DNA from: Clostridium frigidicarnis
Lineage (GTDB): Bacteria; Bacillota; Clostridia; Clostridiales; Clostridiaceae
Direction of reading: 5' to 3'
NCBI RefSeq assembly: GCF_900111985.1
Contig: NZ_FOKI01000007.1
Location: forward strand, 1-64,000
DNA length: 64,000 nucleotides
A program made the translations under genes and the position numbers. The notes under the pieces are model-generated. The model had not been told where the DNA came from, made no database searches, and saw only the letters and a program-made list of their open reading frames with translations. Shown here piece by piece: positions 35,893 to 44,717 of the stretch. The stretch's first letter is position 1; every line of letters begins with the position of its first letter.

Positions 35893-36060
35893 ATAGCTAA
35901 GCCATTTTTAAGTTACAAGTTGAGGTTGAAAATAGTCTTTATTTAAGAAGCTTTCCTAAGAAGATTTCATACTTAATTTGTAACTTACAACTTGCAATTT
36001 GTCAGTGATTAAAGATATATTTAATCCTAAGTTTTATTAGCATTTTAGGATTTAAAGACT
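35893..36060. repeat. Heptamer-rich inverted repeat, copy 4
   Basis: AAAAAATAGCTAAGCCATTTTT is followed by AAGTTACAAGTTGAGGTTG and, after an A/T-rich turn with CTAAGAAGATTTCATAC, by TTTGTAACTTACAACTTGC. The trailing TAGCATTTTAGGATT module is shared with copy 3. The upstream part, 35621-35892, has no gene. Confidence 0.7.
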
Positions 36061-36084
36061 CTATAAATCCTTATAAAAGAACAA

Positions 36085-36119
36085 AGGGATGTTACAAAAT
36101 TATTTTTATAAACATCCCT
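36085..36119 (-). terminator. Hairpin after the secreted modular protein gene
   Basis: AGGGATGTT (36085-36093) pairs with AACATCCCT (36111-36119); a modest T-rich run follows on the minus strand. Confidence 0.6.
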
Positions 36120-36134
36120 GTATTATTTATATAA

Positions 36135-38081
36135 TTAGTGGTTTCCTCCATTAACTTGTTCAACCCATGATGCTCCTGAAGGAGCTGGATTTACTGGTGT
36201 TGGTAAATGAGCCTTTGCAACTCTTAAAACTGTTAAAAAGTCATATCTATAGGATATAGTATTATCTCCCCAATGACTTGATAAAACATTAAATGCATTA
36301 TGAACATCTTTTACCATTTCATCCCACTCTGCATCTGTAGGAGTTCCATTCTTATAGAACAATCTTAATTCTTTCAAATAATTATCTACCTCATCCAAAG
36401 TTAGTTTTTCATCATAAATATTTTCAGTTTCATTATCCATTTGTGTTATTATATTTCTAATAGTCTCAATATGATTTGCAAATCCTGAAAGTTCAAAGTC
36501 CTTATTTAAATCCGTTGAATTCATAGCTTTTTCCCTATTAGTAGTAAATAAATTTCTTTGAAGAAGTCCATATACTCCTCTATTATAAGCATTGTCTACT
36601 AAAACGTATTCAGCCCAAGGGTCTTTAGCTCCTTTTATAAAGTTATCAAAATCATTTTTAGGAATTGCATAAAGAAATTCTCTAGTTAAGGTTATTGAAA
36701 TGGCTGATGATATAGCCGATGAAACATAACTAGAATCATCAGTCTCGCCAGTTTTTAATGTTACATATGATGAGTGCTCTGCATCACATGGTAAATAATC
36801 CATATATTGTTTTTTAACCTCATTAAAATTTCCTTTTTCCTGTTGAAACGGACCATCTGGATGTTTCTTTTGTATTGGCCAAGACCATTTTTGCCCATCA
36901 ATAGTTACTATATTTTCCGTATATCCTGATTCTATAGGAGCTAGTCCACAAGTAAAGTTTTCCTTTATAGATAGCCCTACCATGAAATTAAGATTTATCC
37001 TGAACAACTCTTGTGAAGTTCCAATACCCATTGCTAAATATTTAGATGGCATCCAAATCCTTAATCCATTTACTCCATTTACAGGCATTGGCATCTTTTT
37101 AGGTAGTCCCATTATTAATTGTGTTTTACTATTTTGATTTAAAGCTATAAGTTTATTCCCAGTATTTGATTTGACTGTAGCATTATAATATTCCTTAGGA
37201 TTATATATTAAATCAGAAGCATTTAAATCTTTTTTCCCTTTTATAAATGTACTAGGTAATCCTTCATATTCTGGATAATCTATGCTTCCTCTAAATTGAT
37301 TTGGCATTATATTTTTAGGAGAAACTTCATTTCCTTGCTTTTCTACCTTAACTGTAAAAACTCTAGTAGTATTTAATCCAAGTAATTGTTCATCTTGCTT
37401 TAAATTTATAGTAACTTTCTGTCCATCTTGATTAAAAGAACCAGCATTTTCTACGGATAATATTTTAGCAGTTGTATCAAAGCTTACTCCCCAAGTTGAA
37501 AAGTCATTACCAGCCCATATATAGTTTTTGTTTGGATTGGCAACATACACTGCCCAGGTAACATTAGTATCATCCTCTGAAATAACTTTGTATCCTACTG
37601 CTGGTTTACCTATGGCCTTGTCTGGTAAATCTATATCTATTTTAGTTTCATTCTTAGTTACTTTATGAGTAACTGTTTCATCTATAACTGTTATACCAAA
37701 TTTATTTATTAATTCTGCTCTATAAGTGTATTCACCATTAGGTTTATCCTTAAATATCTTCTCAGCTTTTTGTGGGTTAGGAGAATTGTTAACTAATTTC
37801 TCATCTACTATCAACTTATCATTTTCATAAAGTCTCCATCTATCTGCATTGTTACCATACCAGATATTCATAGAAATAGTATAATCTGTTTCACCACTCC
37901 ACTTATCTTTTGTTAAAATTCCTTTAGCTGGCACTCCTGTAGCATTATCTACTACTTCAAATGTAGTATTTTTATTCATATCTTTTGTTTGTGCCATTGC
38001 TGGAACTGGTACTGAAAAAACTTGAAAAGTAATAATAGTAATAGTCACTAATTTTGCAATTATCCTAGCACTCTTACTCAT
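36135..38081 (-). CDS. Secreted modular protein with carbohydrate-binding-like N-terminal domains, function unknown
   Basis: 648 residues. A signal peptide (1-30) ends in PAMAQT. The first module (about 35-140; WRLYENDKLI, then NGEYTYRAELIN) resembles the Ig-like N-terminal domain of bacterial chitinases. The second (about 150-260) has WAVYVANPNKNYIWAGNDF and looks like a CBM2-type sandwich. The large C-terminal part (about 290-648) has conserved-looking GLRIWMPSKYLAMGIGTSQE, KENFTCGLAPIESGYTEN and a helical end, but I do not recognise it. A glycan-active or lysozyme-like domain is possible, unproven. It lies downstream of an amine oxidase-like gene. Confidence 0.6.
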   Translation of the reverse strand: MSKSARIIAKLVTITIITFQVFSVPVPAMAQTKDMNKNTTFEVVDNATGVPAKGILTKDKWSGETDYTISMNIWYGNNADRWRLYENDKLIVDEKLVNNSPNPQKAEKIFKDKPNGEYTYRAELINKFGITVIDETVTHKVTKNETKIDIDLPDKAIGKPAVGYKVISEDDTNVTWAVYVANPNKNYIWAGNDFSTWGVSFDTTAKILSVENAGSFNQDGQKVTINLKQDEQLLGLNTTRVFTVKVEKQGNEVSPKNIMPNQFRGSIDYPEYEGLPSTFIKGKKDLNASDLIYNPKEYYNATVKSNTGNKLIALNQNSKTQLIMGLPKKMPMPVNGVNGLRIWMPSKYLAMGIGTSQELFRINLNFMVGLSIKENFTCGLAPIESGYTENIVTIDGQKWSWPIQKKHPDGPFQQEKGNFNEVKKQYMDYLPCDAEHSSYVTLKTGETDDSSYVSSAISSAISITLTREFLYAIPKNDFDNFIKGAKDPWAEYVLVDNAYNRGVYGLLQRNLFTTNREKAMNSTDLNKDFELSGFANHIETIRNIITQMDNETENIYDEKLTLDEVDNYLKELRLFYKNGTPTDAEWDEMVKDVHNAFNVLSSHWGDNTISYRYDFLTVLRVAKAHLPTPVNPAPSGASWVEQVNGGNH

Positions 38082-38223
38082 GATTTTCCCCCTTAAAATA
38101 TTTTTGGACCTATTACTATCTATTCATTGAAGTATATAAATATGTAATATACTAAACTTAATCAAAACTTAACTCCATTTTTATAAGTTTACCTTCAAAT
38201 TTGATATCACTACTTTAAATAAA

Positions 38224-38258
38224 TGAAGCTATCTCAAAATAACATTGAGATAGCTTCA
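38224..38258 (-). terminator. Terminator after the oxidase gene
   Basis: TGAAGCTATCTCAA pairs with TTGAGATAGCTTCA just after the oxidase stop, so the downstream secreted-protein gene is at least partly separated from it. Confidence 0.75.
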
Positions 38259-38261
38259 AAT

Positions 38262-39977
38262 TCAAATTGTATACTTGTTTTTATTACAACCCTTATAATA
38301 CTCTGCTATAGAATTGGCGGCTTTCATTCCACTATTTACAGCTCCTTGTATCCATGCGTGTACTGGCGAAGCATGTTCACCAGCAAAGTACACCCTATTT
38401 TCATATTCTGGTTTTACTATTGCATGTGAGAAAAGCCTTTGCTGTTGAGGCATAAAATAGCAAAATCCTCCATAAAATCCTTGTTCTTTATCCCACTGAA
38501 CAGTTTTAAAATCTTCAACTATGGGGTCAAGATATCCACGTGAAAGCCCTTGAACCTCTTCTACCTGTCTTTTTATTGTATTAATACGTGGTCTACTGTC
38601 TATATTTCCTAAACGTACAGCATCTTGACCTAAATTGTAAGATGCCAAAAGAACTCCATAATTATCATATGAATCCTTTTTATTTTTCATATTTGCATTA
38701 TCACTATTTTTATATCCTGGATACCATATAGTTGAAATTGGTAAATCCGTGTATGAACCCCCCTCTACTATTTTACCTTTCGCTCCTTTTTCCCAGAAAC
38801 GTTTATTACACATAAAAAGCGTCTTTTGAGATGAGGTATAGCTAACTTCTCTTATTGCTTGCATTTTTTCAGTACTAAACATAGGATCTACCTTCACATT
38901 ACGAAGGCTAGAAAAAGGAATTGTACAAATTGCAAAATCAAAGGTTTCACATAAGGATTTTGAATGTTTTTTATCAGTATATTCAATTATAACTTTATCA
39001 TTGTATCCTTTATATATACTAGTTACTGTTTTTCCATTTTTCCATTCTACTGTTCCTAAATACTTTTCAGGAATATTAGGATAGTCCTTTGGGTTTTTAG
39101 ATGTTAAAGATTTATAAAAAGCTAGTGGTAAGTTAACTGATCCCCCCTCTATTTTATATCTATAATATGCATCTACAGTATATTCTTGCTGCAAAATTTC
39201 AAAATAACTATTGTAGTATAAAGCTCCTATAATAGGATAAACATTTGAAATTAGTTCTATTGCTCCATTGCTTAACCCCATATCTTCTAGTACTTTTCTT
39301 ATACTTAAGCTATCTAAATACTCAATTTGTGGTGAATACTGCTCTTTTATTTGTAAAAGTTCTTTTCTTATATTTGGGTCTAGCTTTAATAAGGCAGGTC
39401 TTAATGCATATTCCATAAGATTTTGCCAAGATACATTTCTTTCCCACGGAGCTAAATTAAATTCTGGATAAATTTTTTCCATTACACTTTTTCCTTGGGC
39501 ATCATTTTGTGCACGTTTATTCCTTACATACACAAATGTATCTTCACTTGTTTGAATAAATGGACTTGTTTTAATATCAAATAGATTAATATAATGCCAT
39601 GTTGTTTCATGACTTACAGGTATACGCATAGCTCCAATCTCACCATAAAGTTTTTTATCTTTATCGAAATAATAAGTATAAATTCTCCCCCCAATACGTT
39701 TTTCCTGCATTTCAAATATAGTAGTATCAAAACCAAGTTTTCTAAGTTCAAAGGCTGAAGACATGCCTGCAAGTCCTCCTCCTATTATCCCTACTTTAAC
39801 TCCTTTACCTTCTCCAAGGGAACCAATTGTTGTAATATCTTTTGGTGGTCCAAGCAACTCTATTATATTTTCAAAGTCTTCAACATGATTCGCTTCTTCT
39901 AATGCACGTCTTATCATTTCATGTCTTTCCTCATCAGTTGGATTGTTGGGCTGTATATGTTTAGTGTCTGTAGACAA
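38262..39977 (-). CDS. Flavin amine oxidase, L-amino-acid oxidase-like
   Basis: 571 residues. The dinucleotide-binding motif VGIIGGGLAGMSSAFELRK lies near residue 62-80, followed by RIGGRIYTY and GEIGAMRIP (GR-motif region of the MAO/LAAO family). The C-terminus has the FAD motif VYFAGEHASPVHAWIQGAVNSGMKAA. No signal peptide, so cytoplasmic. It should oxidise an amine or amino acid with FAD. In a strict anaerobe the electron acceptor need not be O2. The physiological substrate is unknown. Homologues such as B. subtilis YobN have similar length. Confidence 0.83.
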   Translation of the reverse strand: MSTDTKHIQPNNPTDEERHEMIRRALEEANHVEDFENIIELLGPPKDITTIGSLGEGKGVKVGIIGGGLAGMSSAFELRKLGFDTTIFEMQEKRIGGRIYTYYFDKDKKLYGEIGAMRIPVSHETTWHYINLFDIKTSPFIQTSEDTFVYVRNKRAQNDAQGKSVMEKIYPEFNLAPWERNVSWQNLMEYALRPALLKLDPNIRKELLQIKEQYSPQIEYLDSLSIRKVLEDMGLSNGAIELISNVYPIIGALYYNSYFEILQQEYTVDAYYRYKIEGGSVNLPLAFYKSLTSKNPKDYPNIPEKYLGTVEWKNGKTVTSIYKGYNDKVIIEYTDKKHSKSLCETFDFAICTIPFSSLRNVKVDPMFSTEKMQAIREVSYTSSQKTLFMCNKRFWEKGAKGKIVEGGSYTDLPISTIWYPGYKNSDNANMKNKKDSYDNYGVLLASYNLGQDAVRLGNIDSRPRINTIKRQVEEVQGLSRGYLDPIVEDFKTVQWDKEQGFYGGFCYFMPQQQRLFSHAIVKPEYENRVYFAGEHASPVHAWIQGAVNSGMKAANSIAEYYKGCNKNKYTI

Positions 39978-40267
39978 ATAATTTCAACTCCTTTTAATAT
40001 TAAATAATTATACTTTGATTACTATTTAATTCTTTATAAATATATTTTTATAGTTATAAAAAAAGACCAGTATACTTCTCATCTTATTTGCCAAACACTT
40101 CCCAACTTCTATTAATTTTTGATACTGTTACTAAATGTGTGCAAAAATTCTTAATGTGATTAAGCTATTAGCTCTTTATCATACAATTTCAAAATTTTCA
40201 TCTCATAATTAAGTGCTGTATTGCTCCCAAATTATAACCATAGTTTTTTCTAATAAAAGAACTATAA

Positions 40268-40304
40268 AAAAAGCATGAAACTATTAAATGTTTCATGCTT
40301 TTTT
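40268..40304 (-). terminator. Terminator of the prd operon
   Basis: AAAAAGCATGAAAC pairs with GTTTCATGCTTTTT 16 bp after the prdB stop. The rest of 39978-40267 shows no gene. Confidence 0.88.
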
Positions 40305-40319
40305 GTAAAATTCTCTTTT

Positions 40320-41045
40320 TTATACGTTGTGTCTATATTCATAAGGAAGCATCTTCATTTCCCCAAATTCCTTCATTTCTACTACTAACTGTAGGGAATC
40401 TTTTAGTATTGCTGTTTGCATTTCTATATTGTTTGGCTCTCCAGCATTTGATCCTATTGGAACGTGTGCTGCAGCTATACGAGGTGCTCCTTGTTGTTTA
40501 GCAATTGGAGGCAATGCAGCAACTATTATTGTGGACATTCCAGCTGCTTCTATTGATCTTTGAACTATTGTTGCAGATCTATGACAAGTTCCACAACCTC
40601 CCGTTAAAAGAACTATATCTACTCCTGCATCTTTGAATATTTTAGCAATGGTTGGTCCAGTTTCATTTTTAAACTTTTCAACATTTCCACCACCACCCAT
40701 GAATCCAATAAGTACTGGAGATAGGCTTCCTATGAACCCTTCTTTAACTAGTTCATGTAGTCTGTCTATAGGGAGCATTGAGTTTACGTCTTTATTAATG
40801 TCGCTATTGTCAAATCCGCCATGTGTAACCATTAATTCTGAAGATGGCGTATTTATAGGAATTTCTCTAAATGTGTAGTCTCCAGCTGTATGGAAAGGTT
40901 TTTGTGTTTTTATATGAATTCCTCCAGCTGTTGCAAATCCAACTTTACAATCCTTTAGTTGTTTTGTAAGTGGTGTCCAAACTTCAGGTGGTGTTGTTGG
41001 AGCAAAAATTTCTGATTTCATACCTTCTGCAGTTGTTAATTTCAT
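40320..41045 (-). CDS. prdB: Proline-reductase-type subunit PrdB, cysteine variant
   Basis: 241 residues, the normal PrdB length. It shares N-terminal FATAGGIHIKTQKPF with the GrdB/PrdB selenoprotein family and ends in a catalytic-loop region LLTGGCGTCHRSATIVQRSIEAAG. The redox position usually held by selenocysteine is here Cys151, encoded by TGT, with C154 as partner. There is no in-frame TGA. PrdB reduces D-proline to 5-aminovalerate with PrdA. A Cys form may be slower or may act on another substrate. It is the last gene of the operon. Confidence 0.85.
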   Translation of the reverse strand: MKLTTAEGMKSEIFAPTTPPEVWTPLTKQLKDCKVGFATAGGIHIKTQKPFHTAGDYTFREIPINTPSSELMVTHGGFDNSDINKDVNSMLPIDRLHELVKEGFIGSLSPVLIGFMGGGGNVEKFKNETGPTIAKIFKDAGVDIVLLTGGCGTCHRSATIVQRSIEAAGMSTIIVAALPPIAKQQGAPRIAAAHVPIGSNAGEPNNIEMQTAILKDSLQLVVEMKEFGEMKMLPYEYRHNV

Positions 41046-41072
41046 CTTATAATCTCCTCCTGTTAATATTCA

Positions 41073-41261
41073 TTATAATACTTTCGCATAACTTACATAT
41101 ATTTCTACTTCATCATCAATTTCTAATTTCTTATCTGTGAAAACAGATCGAAGTGGTAAATGAAGAATCCCCATTTTGCCCTTAAGTTCTATCTTCGCAC
41201 TCATTTCTGTTATTTCTACGATTTTACCAGTTAATAGCTTAGGTTCTATTTGTACATCCAT
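41073..41261 (-). CDS. Small prd-associated protein (CBO2463/CBO2479-type domain)
   Basis: 62 residues forming a predicted small beta barrel: VQIEPKLLTGKIVEITEMSAKIELKG then LHLPLRSVF and EIYVSYAKVL. It resembles the short conserved protein found between prdA and prdB in C. botulinum-type clusters. The role is unknown. It lies 6 bp after prdA and 27 bp before prdB and is surely cotranscribed. Confidence 0.8.
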   Translation of the reverse strand: MDVQIEPKLLTGKIVEITEMSAKIELKGKMGILHLPLRSVFTDKKLEIDDEVEIYVSYAKVL

Positions 41262-41267
41262 TGTCGT

Positions 41268-42989
41268 TTACCTTTCTTCAGTAGCTATTTTTTGGTTTGC
41301 ATCTATTACTTCTTGGCTCCATTTACGCTCTGCTGGCTCTATTTTAACTCCTGCTATTTTATTTTTAAGCATAAGCACTGCACGTTTCGCATCATTAGAT
41401 GTTATTGTGTTTTCTCCAAGAATTTCTGATTCAAATCCACCTTTATCTTTGTTTACTTCAATCATTGCATCCATGTATTTATTTCCAACAACTAGTTGTC
41501 CTTGGTAAGCTGCATAAGTCATACCTACAACATTAATACCACGTTTTCCGATTTCTTCTATGTTATATGAGAAGTCTATATGATTGTTTCCAAATCCTTC
41601 TGTAGTTACTATAGCTCCGTCCAACTTCATAGTATCTGCTAATGCACCTAATCTCTTTGATACAAATGCTTTTTCATCATTTACTTGAGGACTTCCTATA
41701 AATACAACTCCTACTAAATCCAATTCTTCATCTGCTGCAAGTGCCTCTAGAACTGGCTCTCTAAAGTAATGCCTTGTATCTTCTTTTGATGCAGGTCCTA
41801 TGCATGTAAGTGCATGTATTCCCCCATCTCTTACCTCATTTACAGAGAACGTAACTGGTACATTTCCAAGGTCAACGTTTTGTCTTCCACCAGGTACTCC
41901 TGCAGGCTCAGTAGGTAGCATTACATTATCATGCATTGCACCTTGTCCCATTATTTCTTTAACAAGAAGAACACGAGGTCTGCCATTTCTTTTCACTTGA
42001 TCACAGATTTTTTCTTTTACTGCTTCTGAAGCTGGAATTTCTTTTAATATTTTTCTTATTTCTTGAATTATTACATCGCAAGCTTTATGTGCTGCATGAG
42101 GCCCTCTTCTTTCCATTCCTGTTTTTTCTTGAATTGTAGCGTGAACTCTTACTATAATATCATTTTCATCTGGACATCCTGGTTTTCCATAATCTATTTT
42201 TTCATCAAGGTATCCTTCACAAGAACCAAATTCATGTACCTGTACACCTGCTTCATCTACCCCTGTAAGCATGAATACCATGTCATTTAATATATGAGTA
42301 GTTCCTTCTCCTAGCTGTCCTTCTACCTTTGTAGCTACTGGAATAACATCCATTATTGTATTAGAATATACATGTCTATTATCAGGAGTTATTATATCCA
42401 TTTCTATTTTTTTAACTAAAGGATCTGCCTTTAAAGCATCTTTACAAAGATCTTCTCTAATAACTAGAATTCCATCTTTAAATGAAGTTTCACTTCCAAG
42501 TTTTACTTCTTTAACCCCAAATTCTCTTTTCACAAGTGTTCCAACTACTTCATTTTCTATCTTTTCTACTTTTGTAGGTTGTACTGGCAATATATTTCCC
42601 AATGTTCCAAGTGGAAGTTTTAGACTGAGTCCACTCATTTGCTCTACTTCTATATGTAAAACTCCGTCATTTACATAAACTTCTTTATTCACTTTATTAC
42701 CTCCATCATGATTTTTTTTAACGTCTTTGGTTTTTTTTAATGTTCCTTCTAATAAATCTGCTGTAAGAGAAGTTAATCCGTCAATATCTTTAACAAGCTT
42801 TGCCCCAAGTACTTCTCCTATTGTCAATGTATCTTCTGTTATACTTATAAGTCCAGATTCCTCCATATCTTTAAATATACTTGGATCCTCTAGGTCCCCT
42901 GGGCTTATAACTGTACCCTTTGTTGTTCGACAGCATACTATTGCTGGAGAGTCTTTAAATTCATGTGCAAGTTCTCTTGTAATAGACAT
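41268..42989 (-). CDS. prdA: Proline-reductase-type proprotein PrdA (pyruvoyl subunit precursor)
   Basis: 573 residues. The proprotein should self-cleave before a cysteine to give a pyruvoyl group. The Thr395-Cys396 pair in GGIHALTCIGPASKE is the likely site, leaving a C-terminal chain of about 178 residues. VHEFGSCEGYL (252-260 region) and RRGPHAAHKACDVIIQEIR match the GrdE/PrdA family. The pyruvoyl carbonyl binds the substrate while PrdB supplies the reducing thiol or selenol. It is somewhat shorter than the C. difficile protein. It is encoded 88 bp after prdC. Confidence 0.88.
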   Translation of the reverse strand: MSITRELAHEFKDSPAIVCCRTTKGTVISPGDLEDPSIFKDMEESGLISITEDTLTIGEVLGAKLVKDIDGLTSLTADLLEGTLKKTKDVKKNHDGGNKVNKEVYVNDGVLHIEVEQMSGLSLKLPLGTLGNILPVQPTKVEKIENEVVGTLVKREFGVKEVKLGSETSFKDGILVIREDLCKDALKADPLVKKIEMDIITPDNRHVYSNTIMDVIPVATKVEGQLGEGTTHILNDMVFMLTGVDEAGVQVHEFGSCEGYLDEKIDYGKPGCPDENDIIVRVHATIQEKTGMERRGPHAAHKACDVIIQEIRKILKEIPASEAVKEKICDQVKRNGRPRVLLVKEIMGQGAMHDNVMLPTEPAGVPGGRQNVDLGNVPVTFSVNEVRDGGIHALTCIGPASKEDTRHYFREPVLEALAADEELDLVGVVFIGSPQVNDEKAFVSKRLGALADTMKLDGAIVTTEGFGNNHIDFSYNIEEIGKRGINVVGMTYAAYQGQLVVGNKYMDAMIEVNKDKGGFESEILGENTITSNDAKRAVLMLKNKIAGVKIEPAERKWSQEVIDANQKIATEER

Positions 42990-43077
42990 AATTTTCCTCC
43001 TTTTAAATTTTAATATATTATAACCTTTAAACTATATATTAAGGTTTCTTTGATAAAAAACACCTTATATAACAAAA

Positions 43078-44367
43078 TTATTTTAATCTTCTTATCAATG
43101 AATGATTAACTGTTCTCATCACATGGTCTGTACAATGATATACAGGCATTTTCAATTTTGGAGCTACACACATTACTGTATTTGTACAGTCACTGCAATT
43201 ACTTATTAGAACTACTTCTGCACCCCTCTTTTTTAAAGATAAAATTTTTTCAGCCTGCCCTGGACAATTTCCTGGGTTTTTACACTTTAATGTTCCCTTT
43301 GACTCAATAGCTTGTTTACATTTTTCTACTCCAACTACCTTTGCATTCATTTTTCCTGCTATTTCTCTAAGTCTATCTTCATTTCCACCACAGGCACAAA
43401 CAAGAAGTCCCATATTTCGTTTTTCATTCATAAACTCCATAGTCACTATTATTGCTCCACTAGTCTTTGTTATAACATCATCTAATTCGACACTATGTCC
43501 GGTAAAAGGTCCGCCCATTATTATTTCGCCATAATTTCCATCTATTCCACCGGCTCTTTCCAAAAGTTCTTTTACTGTTGTGCCTAAAGGCACATCCATG
43601 AAAACATGTGCTTGTTTTTCATCTTTTAACTTTCCAACCACAGTGATATTTTTTGATATTACTGGTTTTCCCAATTCAACTGCCTGTGTTATTCTGCCGA
43701 GTGTTTCTGCATTTAATACTACTGCTCCTGCCTCTAAAGGAAGCTGATCTGTTTCTAATAACACTCCCAGCGTTTCCCTTATAACAGCTCTCTCTTCTCC
43801 CATAGGATATATATCTTCTAGTTCTATTATTTTTATATTATGTTCACTTTCTATAACTTTTTTAAAAGCTTCTATTGCATCCTTATTTTTTTTCTTTATT
43901 GCAAGTATTCCTTTGTTTGCATTAGTTGCTTTCATTGCGTAAAGCATTCCTCTATATATAGACTGTGGATCTTTTATTATTTGTTTTATATTGTGTTCTA
44001 GGAGAGGCTCACATTCCACTGCATTTGCTATTACTGTTCCACCCTTTAAATCCGTATCTAGTTTTATATGTGTAGGAAATCCTGCTCCACCCATTCCTAT
44101 GATTCCAGCTGATTTAACAATTTCTACTATGTTATCAAGCTCTTTAATAGTTTCAAAATCTCTGCCTTGTATTGCATCCGCATCTATTATAATAAAGCTA
44201 TCTGTTATTTCTGTGATTTTTCCACTAACACTAGAGTGAAGATCCGCTCCAAGACCATTCGCCTTAGCTATTAAGGTTCCCTTTTTAACTCTCTGACCAA
44301 CACTCACTATTGGATTGTCTACAATCCCTATATTTTGTTTCAGCAAAATCTTATAGATTTTTCTCAA
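43078..44367 (-). CDS. prdC: Electron-transfer protein PrdC (RnfC-like)
   Basis: 429 residues from a TTG at 44367 with GGGAGGA six bases upstream; the longer frame's first codon overlaps that site. An RnfC-like SLBB/Rossmann protein with GIIGMGGAGFPTHIKL near residue 88-103. A Cys-rich C-terminus (CACGGNE, CKNPGNCPG, SNCSDCTNTVMC) follows. It is thought to pass electrons from NADH to the reductase. In some species PrdC is a selenoprotein; here all such positions are Cys and no in-frame TGA occurs. First gene after the sigma-54 promoter. Confidence 0.88.
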   Translation of the reverse strand: MRKIYKILLKQNIGIVDNPIVSVGQRVKKGTLIAKANGLGADLHSSVSGKITEITDSFIIIDADAIQGRDFETIKELDNIVEIVKSAGIIGMGGAGFPTHIKLDTDLKGGTVIANAVECEPLLEHNIKQIIKDPQSIYRGMLYAMKATNANKGILAIKKKNKDAIEAFKKVIESEHNIKIIELEDIYPMGEERAVIRETLGVLLETDQLPLEAGAVVLNAETLGRITQAVELGKPVISKNITVVGKLKDEKQAHVFMDVPLGTTVKELLERAGGIDGNYGEIIMGGPFTGHSVELDDVITKTSGAIIVTMEFMNEKRNMGLLVCACGGNEDRLREIAGKMNAKVVGVEKCKQAIESKGTLKCKNPGNCPGQAEKILSLKKRGAEVVLISNCSDCTNTVMCVAPKLKMPVYHCTDHVMRTVNHSLIRRLK

Positions 44368-44431
44368 AGTTATTCCTCCCAATAAGATTATAGTTTTGAT
44401 AAACTTTTAACTTTTTCTTATACACTATATT

Positions 44432-44447
44432 AGCAATTTGAATGCCA
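44432..44447 (-). promoter_or_regulatory. Sigma-54 promoter of the prd operon
   Basis: On the minus strand TGGCAT-TCAAA-TTGCT fits the -24/-12 consensus TGGCAY-N5-TTGCW exactly. It lies 65 bp before the prdC start, next to a gene for a sigma-54 activator. No clear activator-binding repeat was found in 44448-44670. Confidence 0.88.
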
Positions 44448-44676
44448 AACTTTATAAAAATTATTTAAAGTAATTGAATTAGCTCCTAGATTCTTTATAT
44501 ATACACATTCTCATGAATAATTTTTTTATTTATTTCATAAACTTATAGTGAACGTACTTTTTTAAATTCAAAAAATGCTATTTTCAATAAGAAAACTGTC
44601 CATATTTATACACCTCTCTATAAAAACTCATAGCTATTGCATTGAATACCTTATTATTGGTTTTAATTTAGAGAAC

Positions 44677-44717
44677 AAAGTGCCCAAAATAATACAATGT
44701 ATTATTTTGGGCACTTT
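44677..44717 (-). terminator. Terminator overlapping the prdR stop
   Basis: AAAGTGCCCAAAATAATACA pairs with TGTATTATTTTGGGCACTTT; the right arm lies inside the last codons of prdR. It isolates prdR from the prdC promoter. Confidence 0.8.

Noticed and set aside
40320-41045. Hidden selenocysteine (in-frame TGA) and SECIS in prdB
   Set aside because: The frame is open over the full family length and the redox codon is TGT, so no TGA recoding is needed.
42989-43077. Independent promoter or attenuator between prdC and prdA
   Set aside because: The AACCTT/AAGGTT inverted repeat is short and A/T-rich, and no sigma-54 or sigma-A promoter was convincing.
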